From Gallionella sp. (lineage in GTDB: Bacteria; Pseudomonadota; Gammaproteobacteria; Burkholderiales; Gallionellaceae), in assembly GCA_030645955.1 (NCBI GenBank), contig JAUSMR010000129.1, positions 1 to 54,077 of the forward strand: a DNA stretch of 54,077 nucleotides, in the 5' to 3' direction. The notes beneath the pieces were generated by a model. It did no database searches, was not told the origin of the DNA, and worked only from the letters and a program-made list of their open reading frames with translations. Of this stretch, positions 54,067 through 54,077 are shown in pieces. The position numbers and the translations under genes were made by a program. How positions within the stretch are numbered: position 1 is the stretch's first letter; each line of letters begins with the position of its first letter.

Positions 54067-54077
54067 CCTTCGACACC

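Overview
The window looks like a chromosomal segment of a betaproteobacterium. The block hfq-hflX-hflK-hflC-DUF2065-hisZ-purA-(tRNA-Leu)-rnr-rlmB (10658-20247) is the standard betaproteobacterial order. Many c-di-GMP sensors, a Lon-like protease with an RNA-repair neighbourhood, and abundant GTAGG...CCTAC palindromes fit the Nitrosomonadales/Gallionellaceae. That assignment is inference; there is no rRNA or other decisive marker.

Layout. 1-6894: the 3' end of a long repeat protein with a C-terminal membrane anchor, a hybrid histidine kinase with two Hpt domains, and a REC-GGDEF(degenerate)-EAL regulator, all on the + strand. 7044-8548: two type II toxin-antitoxin pairs (brnTA on -, parDE on +) around a 3' fragment of a tRNA-Arg gene that keeps its terminator. 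8939-10453: a B12-domain radical SAM enzyme. 10658-20247: the housekeeping block. 20392-23907: a membrane PAS-GGDEF-EAL protein. 23984-34778: phosphoribosyltransferase, RNase Z-like MBL protein, archease, RtcB, nicotinamidase, nicotinate phosphoribosyltransferase, Lon-like protease, DUF4389 protein, alanine dehydrogenase and a radical SAM protein. This combines RNA repair, NAD salvage and proteolysis. 35250-38148: a DevBCA-like exporter on -. 38520-43357: an L,D-transpeptidase-like protein, an acidic duplicated protein, a secreted SagB-like nitroreductase, a DUF3301 protein and an M48-TPR lipoprotein protease.

43409-54077 is an accessory defence and addiction region. It holds an orphan MntA with only a HEPN stub, an AbrB/PIN pair, a truncated MqsR with intact MqsA and MqsA operator, and a type I restriction operon hsdM-hsdS-(XRE-ImmA)-(DUF4411 PIN)-hsdR. 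Last comes a Bro-N gene cut by an IS5-type MITE. The upstream sequence of the M48 gene recurs three times, bracketing these modules, and one copy carries the first 33 codons of the protease. REP-type palindromes lie in frame inside hsdM and hsdR.

No integrase, transposase gene, rRNA operon or CRISPR array was seen. Functions are assigned from motifs and neighbourhood by reading only; no database search was run.
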